Below, in pieces: positions 62,562-64,000 of a DNA stretch of 64,000 nucleotides. The position numbers and the translations under genes were made by a program. The notes under the pieces were generated by a model, which was not told where the DNA came from, made no database searches, and saw only the letters and a list, made by a program, of their open reading frames with translations. The stretch is from Pseudomonas monteilii NBRC 103158 = DSM 14164 (GTDB lineage: Bacteria; Pseudomonadota; Gammaproteobacteria; Pseudomonadales; Pseudomonadaceae), in the NCBI RefSeq assembly GCF_000730605.1, contig NZ_BBIS01000026.1:1-64000 (forward strand), in the 5' to 3' direction. Each line of letters begins with the position of its first letter. The stretch's first letter is position 1.

Positions 62562-62986
62562 TTCTTGGCTGCCGTCTCGAGACCTACCAGACCGACCTTG
62601 AGGTAGCCGGCCGCGCGCATGTTGTTCATCACTTCCATCAAGTCACCGTAATCCACGCCTTTGTCAGCCTGGAAGAAGATGGTGGTTTCCTTGTCACCCT
62701 TGGTCTTGGCATCGAGCATCGGGCCAAGCTGGTCGGGTACAGCAACCTGATCGTCGCCGACGTACAGCTTCTGGTCGGCCTTGACGCTGACGAACACCGG
62801 TTTCTCGGGCCTCGGCGCCGGTTTGGCGGTTGAGGCCGGCAGGTCGACCTTGATGTCGACCGTGGCCAAGGGGGCTGCGACCATGAAGATGATCAGCAGC
62901 ACCAGCATCACGTCGATGAACGGCGTAACGTTGATTTCGTGGTTTTCGGCGAGGTCGTCGCCACCTTCGTTGAGATGCAGGCCCAT
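62558..62986 (-). CDS. exbD: ExbD component of the TonB motor
   Basis: 142 residues. The N-terminal EINVTPFIDVMLVLLIIFMVAAPL membrane segment carries the proton-path Asp (FIDVM). The periplasmic domain follows (PVFVSVKADQKLYVGDDQVAV, DKGVDYGDLMEVMNNMRAAGYLKVGLVGLE). It sits 3 bases after exbB and overlaps tonB, the standard exbB-exbD-tonB order of Pseudomonas. Confidence 0.96.
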   Translation of the reverse strand: MGLHLNEGGDDLAENHEINVTPFIDVMLVLLIIFMVAAPLATVDIKVDLPASTAKPAPRPEKPVFVSVKADQKLYVGDDQVAVPDQLGPMLDAKTKGDKETTIFFQADKGVDYGDLMEVMNNMRAAGYLKVGLVGLETAAKK

Positions 62987-62989
62987 GGC

Positions 62990-63979
62990 TTACCCCACTT
63001 TCACCATGTGCGGGGCGGCGCGCTCGCTGCCCTGGTGGTCCAGGTCACGGCTGACCAGCAGCAGTACCTGGGCGGAGGCGTCGGACACCTGGGCCTTGTA
63101 GCCGGCGATGGAGCGGGCGAAGACGTTGTAGATGACCACGGCCGGGATTGCTGCGACCAGGCCCAGGGCGGTGGCCAGCAGGGCTTCGGCGATGCCGGGA
63201 GCGACCACGGCCAGGTTGGTGGTCTGGGTCTTGGCGATGCCGATGAAGCTGTTCATGATGCCCCATACAGTACCGAACAGACCTACGAACGGCGCGGTGG
63301 AACCGATGGTTGCCAGTACGCCGGTGCCGCTGCTCATGGTACGGCCGCTGGCGTGCACCAGGCGCTCCAGACGGAAGCTGACGCGCTCCTTGATGCCTTC
63401 TTTTTCACGGGCGTTGGCCGACAGGCGCATTTCTTCGAGGGCGTCGTGAACCAACGTGTGGGCCAGGGTGCCCTCCTTTTTGGAGACTTCGCTGGCTTCT
63501 TTCAGGGTGGTGGACTTCTTCAGCTGGGCGATTTCACCACGCAGGCGACGTTTGGCGCCCATCAGCTCGAAGCCTTTGGCAATCCAGATTGTCCAGGTGA
63601 TGATGGAGGCGATAGCCAGGCCGATCATGACGATCTTCACCACGATGTCGGCGTTTTTGTACATGCCCCACGGGGACAGGTCGTGGGCCATGCCCAGGGA
63701 CGTGTCTTCAACCAGTGCATCGGTAGCGGGATCAACCACAACCTGCGAATCTGCCGGGGCGGCAGCTTGTACTTCGCCAGCGGGAGCCTGGCCTTCCACA
63801 GCCGGTGCCGCCGGGGCAGCTTGAGCAGCCGGAGCGGAAGCAGCGGCTGGTGTAGCGGCATTGGCGGTTGGCTCATCGGCCATGGCCACCGGGGCCAGCA
63901 CCAGGCTGAGTGTCAGCGCGGCGATGGCGCGCCAGGCGCGCGACGGGGTTGGCGAAGCGGAAGGTTGAGTACGTGTCAT
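62990..63979 (-). CDS. exbB: ExbB component of the TonB motor, with Ala/Pro-rich N-terminal extension
   Basis: 329 residues, larger than E. coli ExbB (244). A signal-type N-terminus (ALTLSLVLAPVAMADEP) leads to an Ala/Pro-rich stretch (about 35-85), then three membrane helices with the MotA/TolQ/ExbB domain (NADIVVKIVMIGLAIASIITWTIWI; VLATIGSTAPFVGLFGTVWGIMNSFIGIA; APGIAEALLATALGLVAAIPAVVIYNVFARSI). Long ExbB with a periplasmic extension is typical of pseudomonads. The start lies 21 bases from the window edge, so its promoter (probably with a Fur site) is mostly outside. Confidence 0.95.
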   Translation of the reverse strand: MTRTQPSASPTPSRAWRAIAALTLSLVLAPVAMADEPTANAATPAAASAPAAQAAPAAPAVEGQAPAGEVQAAAPADSQVVVDPATDALVEDTSLGMAHDLSPWGMYKNADIVVKIVMIGLAIASIITWTIWIAKGFELMGAKRRLRGEIAQLKKSTTLKEASEVSKKEGTLAHTLVHDALEEMRLSANAREKEGIKERVSFRLERLVHASGRTMSSGTGVLATIGSTAPFVGLFGTVWGIMNSFIGIAKTQTTNLAVVAPGIAEALLATALGLVAAIPAVVIYNVFARSIAGYKAQVSDASAQVLLLVSRDLDHQGSERAAPHMVKVG

Positions 63980-64000
63980 GCTGGCCGGACCTGATGAAGA

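Overview
The window reads as chromosomal DNA of a fluorescent Pseudomonas, most likely the P. putida group. The gene order (orphan lpd, cfa, cls, folE2/zinc cluster, uvrD-zwf-rpiR, two-subunit pyruvate carboxylase, polyamine genes, aspA, purEK, pstSCAB-phoU, phoBR, ubiAC, rubredoxin pair, hupA, recG, oxyR, tonB-exbDB) and the protein sequences match what I know of that group. The DNA is GC-rich with REP-like palindromes typical of P. putida. That assignment rests on recognition, not on a database search. About 60 genes are supported. I see no rRNA or tRNA genes, CRISPR array or prophage. The only mobile-element trace is a decayed IS66-type transposase at the extreme left.

Layout. 0-0.65 kb: AT-rich left edge with inverted repeats and a frameshifted IS66 remnant. 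0.65-5.6 kb: dihydrolipoyl dehydrogenase, and membrane-lipid genes cfa and cls. 5.6-9.8 kb: a zinc-starvation cluster arranged around a Zur-like box, with folE2 and a small secreted protein on one side and two COG0523 GTPases flanking a DUF1826 protein on the other. 9.8-15.4 kb: pdxY, a thioesterase, a CPA2 antiporter, an SMI1/KNR4 protein and a Tim44-like protein. 15.4-20.5 kb: uvrD, a third-type glucose-6-phosphate dehydrogenase and a divergent RpiR regulator sharing a HexR-type operator. 20.4-24.9 kb: LysR regulator and the pyruvate carboxylase subunits. 24.9-31.7 kb: two acetyltransferases with a PaiB-like protein, a MocR regulator, and an acetylpolyamine deacetylase/polyamine-binding protein/AraC module. 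31.7-38.4 kb: aspA, LysR, purEK with a structured leader, a GlsB/YeaQ membrane protein behind a long hairpin, DUF3299, a mutarotase and a thioesterase.

38.7-53.3 kb is the phosphate block: an MHS transporter, then pstS-pstC-pstA-pstB-phoU, a CheY-type regulator, an M23 peptidase, a CorC-type protein, phoR and phoB. Pho-box-like repeats lie before pstS, pstC and phoB. 53.3-64 kb: ubiA-ubiC, rubA-rubB, hupA, an SCP2-like protein, a YbaK/HDOD protein, recG, oxyR and a tonB-exbD-exbB operon.

The most unusual signals are not new gene families but DNA and RNA structure. (1) DnaA-box-like TTATCCACA words recur far above expectation inside coding sequence, including five 12-bp-phased tandem copies in the MocR gene and a dense group with an AT-rich patch in the zinc cluster. 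(2) The purE leader carries a promoter followed by three hairpins, one a classical intrinsic terminator. (3) A long imperfect hairpin buries the ribosome-binding site of the YeaQ-type gene. (4) The DUF1826 protein of the zinc cluster shows an HxD...H...R layout like Fe(II)/2-oxoglutarate oxygenases.
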